Of a stretch of 51,688 bases of DNA, positions 18,801-26,820 are shown piece by piece (within the stretch, counting starts at the first letter, position 1; each line of letters starts with the position of its first letter). The translations under genes and the position numbers were made by a program. Source of the DNA: Corynebacterium stercoris (GTDB taxonomy: Bacteria > Actinomycetota > Actinomycetes > Mycobacteriales > Mycobacteriaceae). The notes below the pieces were generated by a model that was given only the letters and a program-made list of their open reading frames with translations, did not search any database and was not told the DNA's origin. The DNA lies in NCBI RefSeq assembly GCF_024160105.1, contig NZ_JAMFTQ010000014.1:1-51688 (forward strand), read 5' to 3'.

Positions 18801-20592
18801 CCAGCTCGCCGACGCGGCGGGGCACGCCGCCCTCCGCATCCGAGCCCACGAGGAAAACGCCGAACATGCCTCTATCCGGAATCGTGCCCGCGTTGGTCAC
18901 GGCGACGCGCTGCGCGCCGGGGCGGGCTTTCAACGTGGTGCCCTCCAGGATCGCGCGGGGTTTCAGCTCCGCGAAGTCCGTGGACGGGTACACGCCGGTG
19001 ACCAGGTCGATCACCGCGTCGAACACCTCGCGCGGCAGGTCGCGGTACGGCCAGGCGCGGGTGACGGTCTCGTACCAGTCGTCCACCTCGATGTCCTCGA
19101 ACGCAATCGCGGCGACCGTCTGCTGCGCCAGCACGTCGAGCGGGTTCTTCGGCGGATGCAGCTCCTCGATGAGGCCGGCCCGCATGCGCGGCACCGTCAC
19201 CGCCGTCTGTACCAGGTCGGAGCGGTGCTTGGGGTAGAACGAGCCCTCGGAGATCGCGCCCACCGCGTGCCCGGCGCGGCCCACGCGCTGCAGGCCGGAG
19301 GCCACGCTCGGCGGCGATTCCACCTGAATCACCAGGTCCACCGCGCCCATGTCGATGCCCAGCTCCAAGGAGCTCGTGGAGATCACCGCTTTGAGCGACC
19401 CCTCCTTCAGCATCGTCTCGGTGAGCAGGCGCTCATCCTTGGACACGGAGCCGTGGTGGGCGCGCGCGATCACGGGTACTGCGTGGCCGGCGGTGTCCAC
19501 GGACTTCATCAGTTGCGCGGGCGGGCGCCGCGTGGGCGCGCTGAGCGCCTCCGGGTCGTGCTCCTTCGCCCACAGCTCGTTGATCTGGCTGGTCAGGCGC
19601 TCCGCCGTGCGGCGCGAGTTCACGAACACGATGGTGGAGCGGTGCGCCATGACTTCCTGGTACACCGCCTGCTCGATGTGGGGCCAGATGCTGTTCTTCG
19701 CGCCTGACGGGAGCGGTGCGGGTGGCTCCGCTTCGTTCGGGCCGGTCAGAGGATCGTCGTCAAGCAGTAAGCGATCGTCGATGATCGCCTCCCCGATGGT
19801 GGAGCCCTCCTCGGGGACGGGGAGATCGCTCATGTCCTCCACGGGCACGCGCACGACGAGGTCCCAGCGCTTCTCGGCGGGCGGGTTGATGATGGTGGTG
19901 CGCGGCCCGAGGAAGTTGGCCACCGTTTCGATGGGCCGCACCGTGGCGGACAGGCCGATGCGCTGGAAGTTCCCCGCGAGCCTGGCCAGCCGTTCGAGGG
20001 AGAGCGCCAGGTGGACGCCGCGCTTCGTGCCGGCGAGCGCGTGGATTTCGTCGATGATCACGGTGTCCACGGATTGCAGGATCGCCGCCGCCTTCGACGT
20101 GAGCATGAGGTAGAGCGATTCCGGGGTGGTGATCAAGATGTCCGGCGGTTTGCGCAGCTGGCGGTTGCGTTCGGCCTGCGGGGTGTCGCCGGAGCGCACG
20201 CCTACGGAGATGTCCGGCATCTGACGGCCCATACGCTGCGCCACGCGCGTGATGCCCTGGAGCGGGGCGCGCAGGTTGTTCTCCACGTCCACGCCGAGGG
20301 CTTTGAGCGGCGAGATATAGAGGACGCGGACGCCGCCGTGCGTGGAGCGCTGGGCACCGTCGATAGGCAGGGCCTGCTGCCCGGCGCGCTCAACGAGGGA
20401 GTTGAGGGACCACAGGAAGGCGGCGAGTGTTTTGCCGGAGCCGGTGGGGGCGACGACGAGGGAATTTTCGCCGTCGGAAATCGCGCGCCACGCGCTCGCC
20501 TGCACCGCGGTGGGCGCAGCAAAAACCTCCTCGAACCAGGTTGCCACCTGGGGGTGGAAGCGGCTCAAGACCTCGGAATGCTCGGCGGGCAT
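15865..20592 (-). CDS. lhr: Large helicase-related protein Lhr (ATP-dependent DNA/RNA helicase)
   Basis: At 1575 residues this is the full-length actinobacterial Lhr. Motif I APTGSGKT lies at 48-55, the DEIH box in VIIDEIHALA, and the later motifs SSLELGIDMGAVDL and QRVGRAGHA are clear. A winged helix and Lhr-core domain follow, then a long C-terminal region typical of the family. Mycobacterial Lhr is a 3'-5' translocase that unwinds RNA:DNA hybrids and is induced by DNA damage. The ATG at 20592 has TAAAGT six bases upstream and no Shine-Dalgarno, so it is probably leaderless. It diverges from cysQ across 31 bases. Confidence 0.96.
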   Translation of the reverse strand: MPAEHSEVLSRFHPQVATWFEEVFAAPTAVQASAWRAISDGENSLVVAPTGSGKTLAAFLWSLNSLVERAGQQALPIDGAQRSTHGGVRVLYISPLKALGVDVENNLRAPLQGITRVAQRMGRQMPDISVGVRSGDTPQAERNRQLRKPPDILITTPESLYLMLTSKAAAILQSVDTVIIDEIHALAGTKRGVHLALSLERLARLAGNFQRIGLSATVRPIETVANFLGPRTTIINPPAEKRWDLVVRVPVEDMSDLPVPEEGSTIGEAIIDDRLLLDDDPLTGPNEAEPPAPLPSGAKNSIWPHIEQAVYQEVMAHRSTIVFVNSRRTAERLTSQINELWAKEHDPEALSAPTRRPPAQLMKSVDTAGHAVPVIARAHHGSVSKDERLLTETMLKEGSLKAVISTSSLELGIDMGAVDLVIQVESPPSVASGLQRVGRAGHAVGAISEGSFYPKHRSDLVQTAVTVPRMRAGLIEELHPPKNPLDVLAQQTVAAIAFEDIEVDDWYETVTRAWPYRDLPREVFDAVIDLVTGVYPSTDFAELKPRAILEGTTLKARPGAQRVAVTNAGTIPDRGMFGVFLVGSDAEGGVPRRVGELDEEMVYESRVGDVFTLGASSWRIENITRDQVQVSPAPGHTGRLPFWTGDSLGRPYELGKALGAFRREAKSGEGIDPSLDEKARNNLVQYLAEQEEATGILPDDTTLVLERFTDELGDWRVVLHTPFGKGVNAAWALATGWRVAQETGMDAQAVAGDDGIVLRLPQGEKEPDGSLFQFDADEIADIVTEQVGNSALFASRFRECAARALLLPRKNPGKRAPLWQQRQRAEQLLDVARNYPSFPIILETVRECLQDVYDLPALQDVMRQLNTRRIRVAEVTTDTPSPFASSLLFNYTGAFMYEGDTPLAEKRAAALALDPSLLAKLLGTVELRELLDADIIAEVDRNLRRVGRAETSEQFADTLRIVGPVPVDELSEYTSVPLNTLEQTLGPARVMRVRIGGREHVAQTLDAALLRDALGVPVPPGVPAQVATIPDALAQLVGRWVRTRGPFTLRDLADAFGLAVGAAYSALQPFIDNDKVVEGRFRQGIDEQEYVAAEVLRTIRTRSLAAARAQARPVSQSAFGRFMPAWANVAPAGVTPALRGADGVYSVLEQLAGVRLPASAWESHILPSRVGDYQPEMLDELTSGGEIAIVGAGKAGARDPWIMLLPTDYAAQLMPQVDPPVLSLTQQQVLDTIGRGGGYLFTDLLAAVGGVQSATTEELREAMWDLVEAGFLAPDSFAPIRARLAGGKVAHRAKRRPSRSRVRSGRTSFANLTPPDMAGRWAATPAPDADATRRSLAFGEAWLDRYGVVTRGSIVAEDVLGGFALAYKTLSGFEESGKAMRGYLIEGLGASQFSTPATIDRLRGYQDSDDIVGWPSGAREPLVHVLAATDPANPYGAALPWAEQGPTRSAGAMVVLIDGLLAAHITRGGKTMTTFFDHFPDGVGDPLPLVVHALDDAVRRGRMSPLSVEKLNGGAAFSLREYGATVTHKGARIGGKVHAAPKRRGRSVAEALEEMGELDPRLPAANEDEVLSFDD

Positions 20593-20598
20593 GGGCTT

Positions 20599-20615
20599 AC
20601 TTTAGCCGGTAGGAT
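20599..20615. promoter_or_regulatory. Back-to-back leaderless promoters of lhr and cysQ
   Basis: The 31-base gap holds both -10 elements. TAAAGT for lhr is on the minus strand (20599-20604) and TAGGAT for cysQ on the plus strand (20610-20615). They lie six and eight bases from their start codons. The polymerase footprints must overlap, so the two promoters probably compete. Confidence 0.5.
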
Positions 20616-20623
20616 TCGGGGGT

Positions 20624-21397
20624 ATGAGCGCCGAATACTCCGATTCCAGGCTAACCAACCTCATTGCGCAAGGCACCGGCGAGATCCTGAAGGGCATCCG
20701 CGGCGTGGGCCTGCTGCGCGGGCGTGAGCTCGGCGAGGCTGGCGATGACCTCGCGCAGAACTGGATCGCTCGCGTGTTGGAGCAGCACCGTCCGGGTGAC
20801 GGCTTCCTCTCCGAAGAGGCAGCTGATGATCTGGCCCGCTTGGACAACAACCGGGTGTGGATCGTCGACCCGCTCGACGGCACTAAGGAGTTCGCCACCG
20901 GCCGCCAGGACTGGGCGGTGCACATCGCGCTGGTTGAGGACGGTGTGCCGGTCCACGCCGCCGTCGGTCTGCCGGACTTGGGCGTAGTGTTCAAGTCCTC
21001 CGACGTGCGCCACGTTTCCGGCCCCTTCGCCGGCAAGGTGGCAATGTCTCGCAACCGTCCCCCGGCTGTCGCCTCCTTTGTAGCGCAGGAGATCGGGTTT
21101 GAAACCGCCCAGGTCGGCTCCGCCGGCGCGAAGGCGATGCACGTGCTGCTCGGCGATTATGATGCGTACGTCCACGCCGGCGGCCAGTACGAGTGGGACC
21201 AGGCCGCGCCGGTGGGCGTGTCCATGGCCGCGGGTCTGCACTGCTCCCGCCTCGACGGCTCCGAGCTGCGCTACAACAACGCGGATACCTACATTCCGGA
21301 CCTGCTGATTTGCCGCCCCGAGCTGGCAGATGACATTCTCGCTGCATGTGCTCGCTACTACGAGCAGCACGGCAGCTTTGAAGGAGTCTCCAACTAG
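20624..21397 (+). CDS. cysQ: 3'(2'),5'-bisphosphate nucleotidase, inositol monophosphatase family
   Basis: The 257-residue protein has the metal-binding motif [10 protein letters not shown] and the second motif [16 protein letters not shown] of the inositol phosphatase superfamily. A glutamate upstream (LSEEA) completes the metal site. CysQ removes the 3'-phosphate from PAP and PAPS, products of sulfate assimilation, in the cytoplasm. The start ATG lies eight bases after TAGGAT; GGGGG just before it is not a good Shine-Dalgarno. The gene heads an operon with thyA (start overlapping its stop), folA and a mycoredoxin. Confidence 0.88.
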   Translation: MSAEYSDSRLTNLIAQGTGEILKGIRGVGLLRGRELGEAGDDLAQNWIARVLEQHRPGDGFLSEEAADDLARLDNNRVWIVDPLDGTKEFATGRQDWAVHIALVEDGVPVHAAVGLPDLGVVFKSSDVRHVSGPFAGKVAMSRNRPPAVASFVAQEIGFETAQVGSAGAKAMHVLLGDYDAYVHAGGQYEWDQAAPVGVSMAAGLHCSRLDGSELRYNNADTYIPDLLICRPELADDILAACARYYEQHGSFEGVSN

Positions 21398-22197
21398 TGG
21401 CAATCCCCACCCCGTACGAAGATCTCCTGCGGGATGTACTTAAAAACGGCACCCCGAAGGGCGACCGTACTGGCACCGGCACCCGCAGCGTGTTCGGCCG
21501 CCAAATCCGATACAACCTCGAGGACTCGTTTCCCCTCCTGACCACCAAGAAGGTCTACTTCAAGGGCGTGGCCGGTGAGCTGTTGTGGTTCCTCCGCGGC
21601 GAGTCCAACGTGCGCTGGCTGCAGGAAAATGGGATCCGCATCTGGAACGAGTGGGCGGACGCAGACGGTGAGCTTGGCCCCGTCTACGGCGTGCAGTGGC
21701 GTTCCTGGCCCACGCCGGACGGGGCACACATCGACCAGATCGCCCAGGCCGTGCGCACGCTCACCGAAAACCCCGATTCCCGCCGCAACTTGGTGTCCGC
21801 GTGGAACGTGGCGGAGCTGGACAAGATGGCACTCATGCCCTGCCACCTGCTGTTCCAGCTCTACGTTGCCGACGGCCGCCTGAGCATGCAGGTGTACCAG
21901 CGCTCCGCCGACATGTTCCTCGGTGTGCCGTTCAACATCGCGTCCTACGCTCTGCTCACGCACATGTTCGCGCAGCAGGCGGACCTCGAAGTCGGCGAGC
22001 TGATCTGGACGGGCGGCGACTGCCACATCTACAACGACCACATCGAGCAGGTGCGCGAGCAGCTCAGCCGCGACGCACGCCCCTACCCGCAGCTCAAGCT
22101 GTGCAAGGCCGACAGCATCTTCGACTACACCTTCGAGGACATCGAGGTTGTCGGCTACGACCCGCACCCGACCATCACCGCAAAGGTTTCTGTCTAA
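21397..22197 (+). CDS. thyA: Thymidylate synthase
   Basis: The 266-residue enzyme methylates dUMP to dTMP with 5,10-methylene-THF. The catalytic Cys lies in [12 protein letters not shown], the nucleotide-binding arginines in [11 protein letters not shown], and [19 protein letters not shown] and [13 protein letters not shown] are conserved. The N-terminus has [11 protein letters not shown] is the start codon and overlaps the cysQ stop by one base. The stop overlaps the folA ATG (TAATG), which couples production of the enzyme that makes dihydrofolate to the one that recycles it. Confidence 0.97.
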   Translation: MAIPTPYEDLLRDVLKNGTPKGDRTGTGTRSVFGRQIRYNLEDSFPLLTTKKVYFKGVAGELLWFLRGESNVRWLQENGIRIWNEWADADGELGPVYGVQWRSWPTPDGAHIDQIAQAVRTLTENPDSRRNLVSAWNVAELDKMALMPCHLLFQLYVADGRLSMQVYQRSADMFLGVPFNIASYALLTHMFAQQADLEVGELIWTGGDCHIYNDHIEQVREQLSRDARPYPQLKLCKADSIFDYTFEDIEVVGYDPHPTITAKVSV

Positions 22198-22682
22198 TGG
22201 CCACCCTCGGCGCCATCTGGGCGCAGTCCCTCGACGGCGTGATCGGCGACGGCGACACCATGCCCTGGCACCTGCCGGAGGATCTCCGCCACTTCAAAGA
22301 AATCACGATGGGCCGCCCCATCATCATGGGCCGCCGCACGTGGGAGGCACTCCCGGTGAAACCCCTGCCGGGCCGCGCGAACCACGTCTTGTCCTCGCGC
22401 GAGCCGGGCCGCTGGTCCGACGGCGCGTACGTCTCCACCGACCTGCCGGACCTCAACACGGACGCGTGGATCATCGGCGGCGGCCAGCTCTACGAGGCCA
22501 CGCTCGACGAGGTCGACGTCATCGAGCGCACGCTTATCGACGTTCATTTGGCCGACGCCGTCACCACCCCAGTCTTCGCGCCCCGCATCGGGGACGAGTT
22601 TTCGCTTACCGACGACGGTGAGTGGCAAACGTCGAAAAGCAATGGCCTCAAGTTCAAGTACCAGCGCTTCGAGAGGAAATAA
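22197..22682 (+). CDS. folA: Dihydrofolate reductase
   Basis: This 161-residue enzyme reduces dihydrofolate to tetrahydrofolate with NADPH. It opens with the typical IWAQSLDGVIGDGDTMPWHL, then the substrate-binding Asp in PEDLRHFKEI, the cofactor loop MGRRTWEAL and the IIGGGQLYEATL segment. The ATG that follows the thyA stop directly was chosen; the frame is open far upstream but that part is antisense-like shadow of thyA. Its stop overlaps the next ATG. Confidence 0.95.
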   Translation: MATLGAIWAQSLDGVIGDGDTMPWHLPEDLRHFKEITMGRPIIMGRRTWEALPVKPLPGRANHVLSSREPGRWSDGAYVSTDLPDLNTDAWIIGGGQLYEATLDEVDVIERTLIDVHLADAVTTPVFAPRIGDEFSLTDDGEWQTSKSNGLKFKYQRFERK

Positions 22683-22966
22683 TGAGCATCTCTGCACCCG
22701 AGACCACCGAGCACGTCACCATCTTCGCCGCCGAGTGGTGCCCGTTCTGCAAGAAGCTGCGCGAGCGCCTCGACCGCACCGAAACCCCGTACGAGGTCGT
22801 GGACGTGGACGCCGACGGCATGGACGAGGTCAACGCGTGGATCGAGAGCGTGAACGGCGGCAACCGCATCGTGCCCACCGTGCTGTACTCCGACGGCACG
22901 CACGCCACGAACCCCGAGGCCTCCGCGGTGCGCGCCAAGCTGCGCGAACTCACCGGCGAGGCGTAA
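22682..22966 (+). CDS. Mycoredoxin, glutaredoxin-like protein (Mrx1 type)
   Basis: The 94-residue thioredoxin-fold protein has the CPFC active site (C20, C23) in EWCPFCKKL, the cis-Pro in NRIVPTVLY and a C-terminal SDGTHATNP loop. It matches actinobacterial mycoredoxin, which reduces mycothiol-mixed disulfides. It starts inside the folA stop (TAATG) and so is translationally coupled to thyA-folA, an unexpected partner for a redox protein but a gene order seen in other corynebacteria. Confidence 0.9.
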   Translation: MSISAPETTEHVTIFAAEWCPFCKKLRERLDRTETPYEVVDVDADGMDEVNAWIESVNGGNRIVPTVLYSDGTHATNPEASAVRAKLRELTGEA

Positions 22967-23006
22967 GTTTCAGGCGCGCCCGCACGTGCGCTAATCTTGG
23001 CCTGTT

Positions 23007-23079
23007 GCCCTAGTAGCTCAGTGGATAGAGCACGGCTCTCCTAAAGCCGGTGTCGGAGGTTCGATTCCTCTCTGGGGCG
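23007..23079 (+). tRNA. tRNA-Arg (anticodon CCT)
   Basis: A complete cloverleaf is present. The acceptor stem pairs GCCCTAG with CTGGGGC (one G-T pair), the D loop has AGCTCAGTGGATAGAGC, and the anticodon stem CGGCT/AGCCG holds the loop CTCCTAA with anticodon CCT for AGG codons. The T arm is GGAGGTTCGATTCCTC. The discriminator is G and the CCA is not encoded. Arg AGG is a rare codon in high-GC genomes. Confidence 0.95.
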
Positions 23080-23204
23080 CTCGGTCGTTGACGGCGAAGT
23101 CCGCTGGGAGCGCAGGACGCTCGGCTTGGCCGAGACCACACCTCCTTGCCAGGAGAAAACCCCAGCTCACAACTAGCATGAGGGGTGACACTCTAGGAGG
23201 GTTC

Positions 23205-24536
23205 ATGTCTTCTGCAGTCGGTTCCAACTCCCCCGCTCCCGCCTACTCCCCTGAGCAAATCGCCGCGAGCGAGAAGATGTCCGGCGTGTACCTGCGCATC
23301 GCCATCGGTGCCTGCTTAATCAACATCGCGATGGCGGTCTCGTTTACCGCCATGAGCTTCTTCACCCCGGTGATTCTCGGCGAGTTCACCTCGTTCTCTG
23401 CTTCCGAGTTCCTCATTTATTACACCCTGCTCGGCATCTGCTCGGCGCTCTCGATGCCGCTGGCGGGACAGCTCGTCGACAAGATTAAGGCGCAGGGCCT
23501 GCTGATTCTCGGCGGTTCGGTCACCGCGGCCGGCCTGGTGCTGTTCGGCATCTCGTCGAAGATCTGGATGTTCTACCTCGCCGGCATCATCATCGGCCTC
23601 GGCGTCGGTCTCTCGGCGCAGTACGTGCCGGTGGTGGTGATCAACCGCTGGTTCATCAAGGGCAAGGGCACGGTGCTCGGCATCGCGCTCGCCGGTTCCG
23701 GCATCGGCGGCGCCATCTTCGGCGCGGTGTTGCCCAAGCTTATCGACGCCACCGGCTGGCGCCCCACCGCATTCTTCCTCGCCGCCTTCTTCGCAGCGTT
23801 CACCGTGCTGCCTGCGCTCTTCCTCATCCGCAACAGCCCCGCCGACGCCCGCGTGCCGGCCTTCGGTCAGCTCTCCGCCGACGCAGACCAGACCGCCACC
23901 GCCGGCGGCGTCGAGCCAGGCCTCACCCAGGCGGAGGCCTACAAGTCTCCGGGTTTCTACGTGCTCGCCTTTTCCGTGCTGCTCCTCGGCATCACCTACG
24001 GCCTGACCCAGCACCTGGTCAACTACCTTTCCAACACGCCGTGGGACATTTATGTACCGCCGGAGAAGATCTCCGCCGTCATCGTCACCGAGATGATCGC
24101 GCTGATCATCTTCAAGCCGTTCCTCGGCTGGCTCATCGACAAGATCGGCTTGATGAAGACGCTCTGGATCACCCTCGGCTTCGCGGCCATCGCGGTGCTC
24201 GTCTCCACGTGGGTCACCTTCTTCATCCCGTACCTGGTGCTCATCGTCTTCATGTCGCTCGGTGCCGCGAACGGCACGGTCTCCCCGCCACTGATCGCGC
24301 AGGCCGCGTTCGGCCAGCGGGACTTCGCCAAGATCTGGGGTGTGCTCGGCATGGCGTTCCCGATCGGCCTCGCGCTGGGCACCCCGCTGTGGGGCTGGTT
24401 CCCGGAGCGCTTCGGCTCCTACGGCATGGGCTTCGTGCTCGTCCCGGTGGCCACGCTGATCTTCCTCATCGGCTTCCAGTTCGCCGTCATGCACACCCGC
24501 AAGCAGTGGGCTACTGCGCCGCTGGCCGCTGCTTAA
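23205..24536 (+). CDS. MFS transporter, OFA (oxalate/formate antiporter) type
   Basis: The 443-residue protein has about twelve membrane helices. An MFS loop is seen in VDKIKAQGLLILGG, and the second half repeats it (LIDKIGLMKTLWITLG). It resembles the OFA subfamily of organic-anion carriers in which oxalate, formate or related acids exchange; the substrate here is not known. The ATG at 23205 has an excellent Shine-Dalgarno, AGGAGG, at 23196-23201. A promoter with TAGCAT near 23174 is possible. Its 3' end overlaps the convergent small membrane protein gene by 26 bases. Confidence 0.85.
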   Translation: MSSAVGSNSPAPAYSPEQIAASEKMSGVYLRIAIGACLINIAMAVSFTAMSFFTPVILGEFTSFSASEFLIYYTLLGICSALSMPLAGQLVDKIKAQGLLILGGSVTAAGLVLFGISSKIWMFYLAGIIIGLGVGLSAQYVPVVVINRWFIKGKGTVLGIALAGSGIGGAIFGAVLPKLIDATGWRPTAFFLAAFFAAFTVLPALFLIRNSPADARVPAFGQLSADADQTATAGGVEPGLTQAEAYKSPGFYVLAFSVLLLGITYGLTQHLVNYLSNTPWDIYVPPEKISAVIVTEMIALIIFKPFLGWLIDKIGLMKTLWITLGFAAIAVLVSTWVTFFIPYLVLIVFMSLGAANGTVSPPLIAQAAFGQRDFAKIWGVLGMAFPIGLALGTPLWGWFPERFGSYGMGFVLVPVATLIFLIGFQFAVMHTRKQWATAPLAAA

Positions 24537-24891
24537 GCCCGGCGAAAGCGACGGCGGGCAAGCCGAACAGCGGCCCCAAGAACCCGGCCAGCGCGAGCGG
24601 GTTGATAAGCGCGCCGATCACCTCGGGCGGAAACGCCGCATAGTACAAGTGGGACCCGCCCGCCGGCGCGTAACAGAGTGCGGCGAGCACCGTCAGGATG
24701 CGTACGCTCGCAGGCACCCCGGGCCAGCACGCGCCGACGAGCAGCGCAATGCCGCCGACCAACCACACCACGGCACCCAGGATGTCCATCGCAACCCGCG
24801 GCCCGAGCAGGGCGTAGATCACCGTGAAGATCACCAGCACAACGTGCACCCACACCAGCGCCCGCAGGGCATTCGAGGACTTGCCAGTCAT
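24511..24891 (-). CDS. Small four-helix membrane protein of unknown function
   Basis: The 126-residue protein has four hydrophobic segments (approx. 12-32, 37-55, 66-84, 96-118) and short polar loops, and no recognised motif. TATAAG lies seven bases before the ATG at 24891, so it is probably leaderless. It is convergent with the OFA transporter and overlaps its 3' end by 26 bases. Function unknown. Confidence 0.75.
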   Translation of the reverse strand: MTGKSSNALRALVWVHVVLVIFTVIYALLGPRVAMDILGAVVWLVGGIALLVGACWPGVPASVRILTVLAALCYAPAGGSHLYYAAFPPEVIGALINPLALAGFLGPLFGLPAVAFAGLKQRPAAQ

Positions 24892-24957
24892 ACTGTTTCT
24901 TATACCTAACAACCCCTACCCCGCGCACGGTTTGCCGCTCACGCATACACTGCCCCT

Positions 24958-25824
24958 GTGCCCGCTCCGCTGACCCGCCGCCGCTTCCTCGCCGCCTCGC
25001 TCCTGCTCACTGGCGGCGCGGTGTCATGCGCTCGCCCCACCGAAACGATGTCGGACCCGACCACCACGGTCACATCGACACGGATGGAAACGGCGGCGCC
25101 GGTAACGCAGACGTCGGCACGCATGCCCGCGCCGGAAGCGTACGCAGGCGAGGTGCCGCAGGCCTTCGGCACGCACCTGCCCGGGATCGTGGATACGGTG
25201 CCCACCACGCCCGGCGCGCGCACCGTGGCGCTCACGTTCGACGCGTGCAGCGGGCTTTACGACGCCGCCCTCATCCAAGTCCTGCGCGAACACCGCGTCC
25301 CCGCCACCCTCTTCCTCGCCCAGCCGTGGATCGAGGCGCACCCGGACATCACCGCGGAGCTCGTAGCCGACCCGCTCTTCCATATCGAGAACCACGGCAC
25401 CCGCCACGTGCCGCTCACCGTCGCCGGCCAGCCCGCGTACGGCATCCACGGCACGGCGAGCCCCGCGGAGGCGATCGCGGAGATCCGCGGCAACGCCGAT
25501 ACGCTCGCGGGCTTCGGCGTGCAATCGCGCTGGTTCCGCGCCGGCACCGCGCATTACGACGACGTCGCCGTCCGCATCGCAGGCGACGCCGGCATGCAGA
25601 TCGCCGGCTTCAGCGTCAACGGCGACTACGGCGCCACGTCCGGCGCGCACGCGGTGGCGCAGCAGATCATCGGCGCGCCCGACGGCGCCATCGTGCTGGC
25701 GCACATGAACCACCCCGGGTCCGGCACCGCCGCCGGCGTGCGCCAAGCGCTTTCTTCGCTTTCCGACGTCCGCTTCGTGCTTCTCGACGATCACCAGCAC
25801 CGCGTCGCTCCCCACCACCCGTAA
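24958..25824 (+). CDS. Tat-exported polysaccharide deacetylase (NodB-like), probable lipoprotein
   Basis: The 288-residue protein starts with a twin-arginine signal (TRRRFLAA) and a hydrophobic stretch ending at SC (C24), a loose lipobox. The NodB-type domain has TFDACSG as its first metal and catalytic motif and HGTRHVP as the second. It likely removes acetyl groups from a cell-envelope polysaccharide outside the membrane. GTG is the start, with TACACT at 24946-24951, six bases upstream (leaderless). The next gene, also Tat-exported, begins 24 bases after the stop. Confidence 0.82.
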   Translation: MPAPLTRRRFLAASLLLTGGAVSCARPTETMSDPTTTVTSTRMETAAPVTQTSARMPAPEAYAGEVPQAFGTHLPGIVDTVPTTPGARTVALTFDACSGLYDAALIQVLREHRVPATLFLAQPWIEAHPDITAELVADPLFHIENHGTRHVPLTVAGQPAYGIHGTASPAEAIAEIRGNADTLAGFGVQSRWFRAGTAHYDDVAVRIAGDAGMQIAGFSVNGDYGATSGAHAVAQQIIGAPDGAIVLAHMNHPGSGTAAGVRQALSSLSDVRFVLLDDHQHRVAPHHP

Positions 25825-25847
25825 CGCGCGGGACTAGTGTGACGGGT

Positions 25848-26714
25848 GTGAATACGATCAGCCGTCGCGCCATGCTGAAATCCGCCGCGATCGCGACCGC
25901 GGCCGCCGCCATCGCCCCCGTGCCCGCCCGCGCCCAGGGCCGCGTGATGGGGACTGTGATTGATTACGCTGCGGGGGTGCCGTCGGCACGCGCTGTGAAG
26001 GCGCGCGGCCACCTCGGCGCGGTGCGCTACGTGTCCGAGCGCCGGCCCGGCGCGACCTGGATGCTGGGCAAACCCGTCACGCTCGCCGAGACGCGCGACT
26101 TCAAGGCCTACGGCCTCGCCACCGCCTCCGTGTACCAGTTCGGGCGCGCCGAGACCGCCGACTGGCTGGGCGGCGCGGCGTCGGCTGCCCGCCACGCGCC
26201 GGAAGCGATCCGCATCCACCGCGCCGCCGGCGGCCCGACCGGCCGGCCGATCTACGTGGCCATCGACGACAACCCCACCCGCGCCCAGTACGACGCCCAG
26301 ATCCGCCCCTACCTGCGCGCCTTCCAATCCGCGCTGATGCTCGCCGGATACCAGACGGGCGTGTACGGCAACTACAACGTGATCCAGTGGTGCATCGAGG
26401 ACGGCATCGGCAGCTTCTTCTGGCAGCACGACTGGGGCTCCGGCGGGCGCATCCACCCGCGCACCACCATCCACCAGAAGGCGAAGTGGACCGACACCAT
26501 CGACGGCGTCCAAGTGGACATCAACAACGTCTACTCCGCCGACTGGGGGCAGTGGACCCCCGGCGCCGCTGCCGCCCCGCAACCGGTCGCGCCGGCGCTG
26601 AATTCGGTCATCTCCCCCGACGACCGCCAGACCGCAGCCGCCGTGGCCGAACTGGTGAAGGGGTCAAGCGAACTATCTTCGCAGATCGACCTTCAATCGC
26701 TCCTGCGGCGCTAG
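25848..26714 (+). CDS. Tat-exported DUF1906 (glycoside hydrolase-like) protein
   Basis: The 288-residue protein has a Tat signal (SRRAMLKSAA, hydrophobic stretch, PARAQ cleavage site) and a TIM-barrel domain of the DUF1906 family, seen in VIDYAAGVPSARAVKARG, AVRYVSERRPG and IYVAIDDNPTRAQYDAQI. Members resemble glycoside hydrolase family 25 lysozymes and are thought to act on cell-wall glycans. The start GTG has TAGTGT at 25835-25840, seven bases upstream. The acidic IDDNP motif may hold the catalytic residues. Confidence 0.82.
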   Translation: MNTISRRAMLKSAAIATAAAAIAPVPARAQGRVMGTVIDYAAGVPSARAVKARGHLGAVRYVSERRPGATWMLGKPVTLAETRDFKAYGLATASVYQFGRAETADWLGGAASAARHAPEAIRIHRAAGGPTGRPIYVAIDDNPTRAQYDAQIRPYLRAFQSALMLAGYQTGVYGNYNVIQWCIEDGIGSFFWQHDWGSGGRIHPRTTIHQKAKWTDTIDGVQVDINNVYSADWGQWTPGAAAAPQPVAPALNSVISPDDRQTAAAVAELVKGSSELSSQIDLQSLLRR

Positions 26715-26718
26715 CCGC

Positions 26719-26769
26719 CTGTGGATAACCCCGCGGTGATTGCTGACGCCGCAACGGAGTTATCCACAG
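26719..26769. promoter_or_regulatory. Two perfect DnaA boxes in inverted orientation
   Basis: CTGTGGATAAC (26719-26729) and GTTATCCACAG (26759-26769) form an 11-base perfect inverted repeat with 29 bases between them. Each contains the consensus DnaA box TTATCCACA. They lie just ahead of the DUF222-HNH gene, with its start at 26821. This is far from a replication origin gene cluster. The arrangement may be a DnaA-controlled operator, a titration site, or part of a mobile unit associated with the HNH gene. Confidence 0.55.
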
Positions 26770-26820
26770 CTTCGCCGCCGGGCCTTCCGCGACGGTTGCG
26801 CCCGGCTTAGTGTGCGGGGC

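Noticed and set aside
25026..25847. Upstream extension of the DUF1906 frame across the deacetylase gene
   Set aside because: The extra 274 residues are Arg/His-rich frame-shadow sequence. The Tat signal at GTG 25848 and its promoter show the true start.
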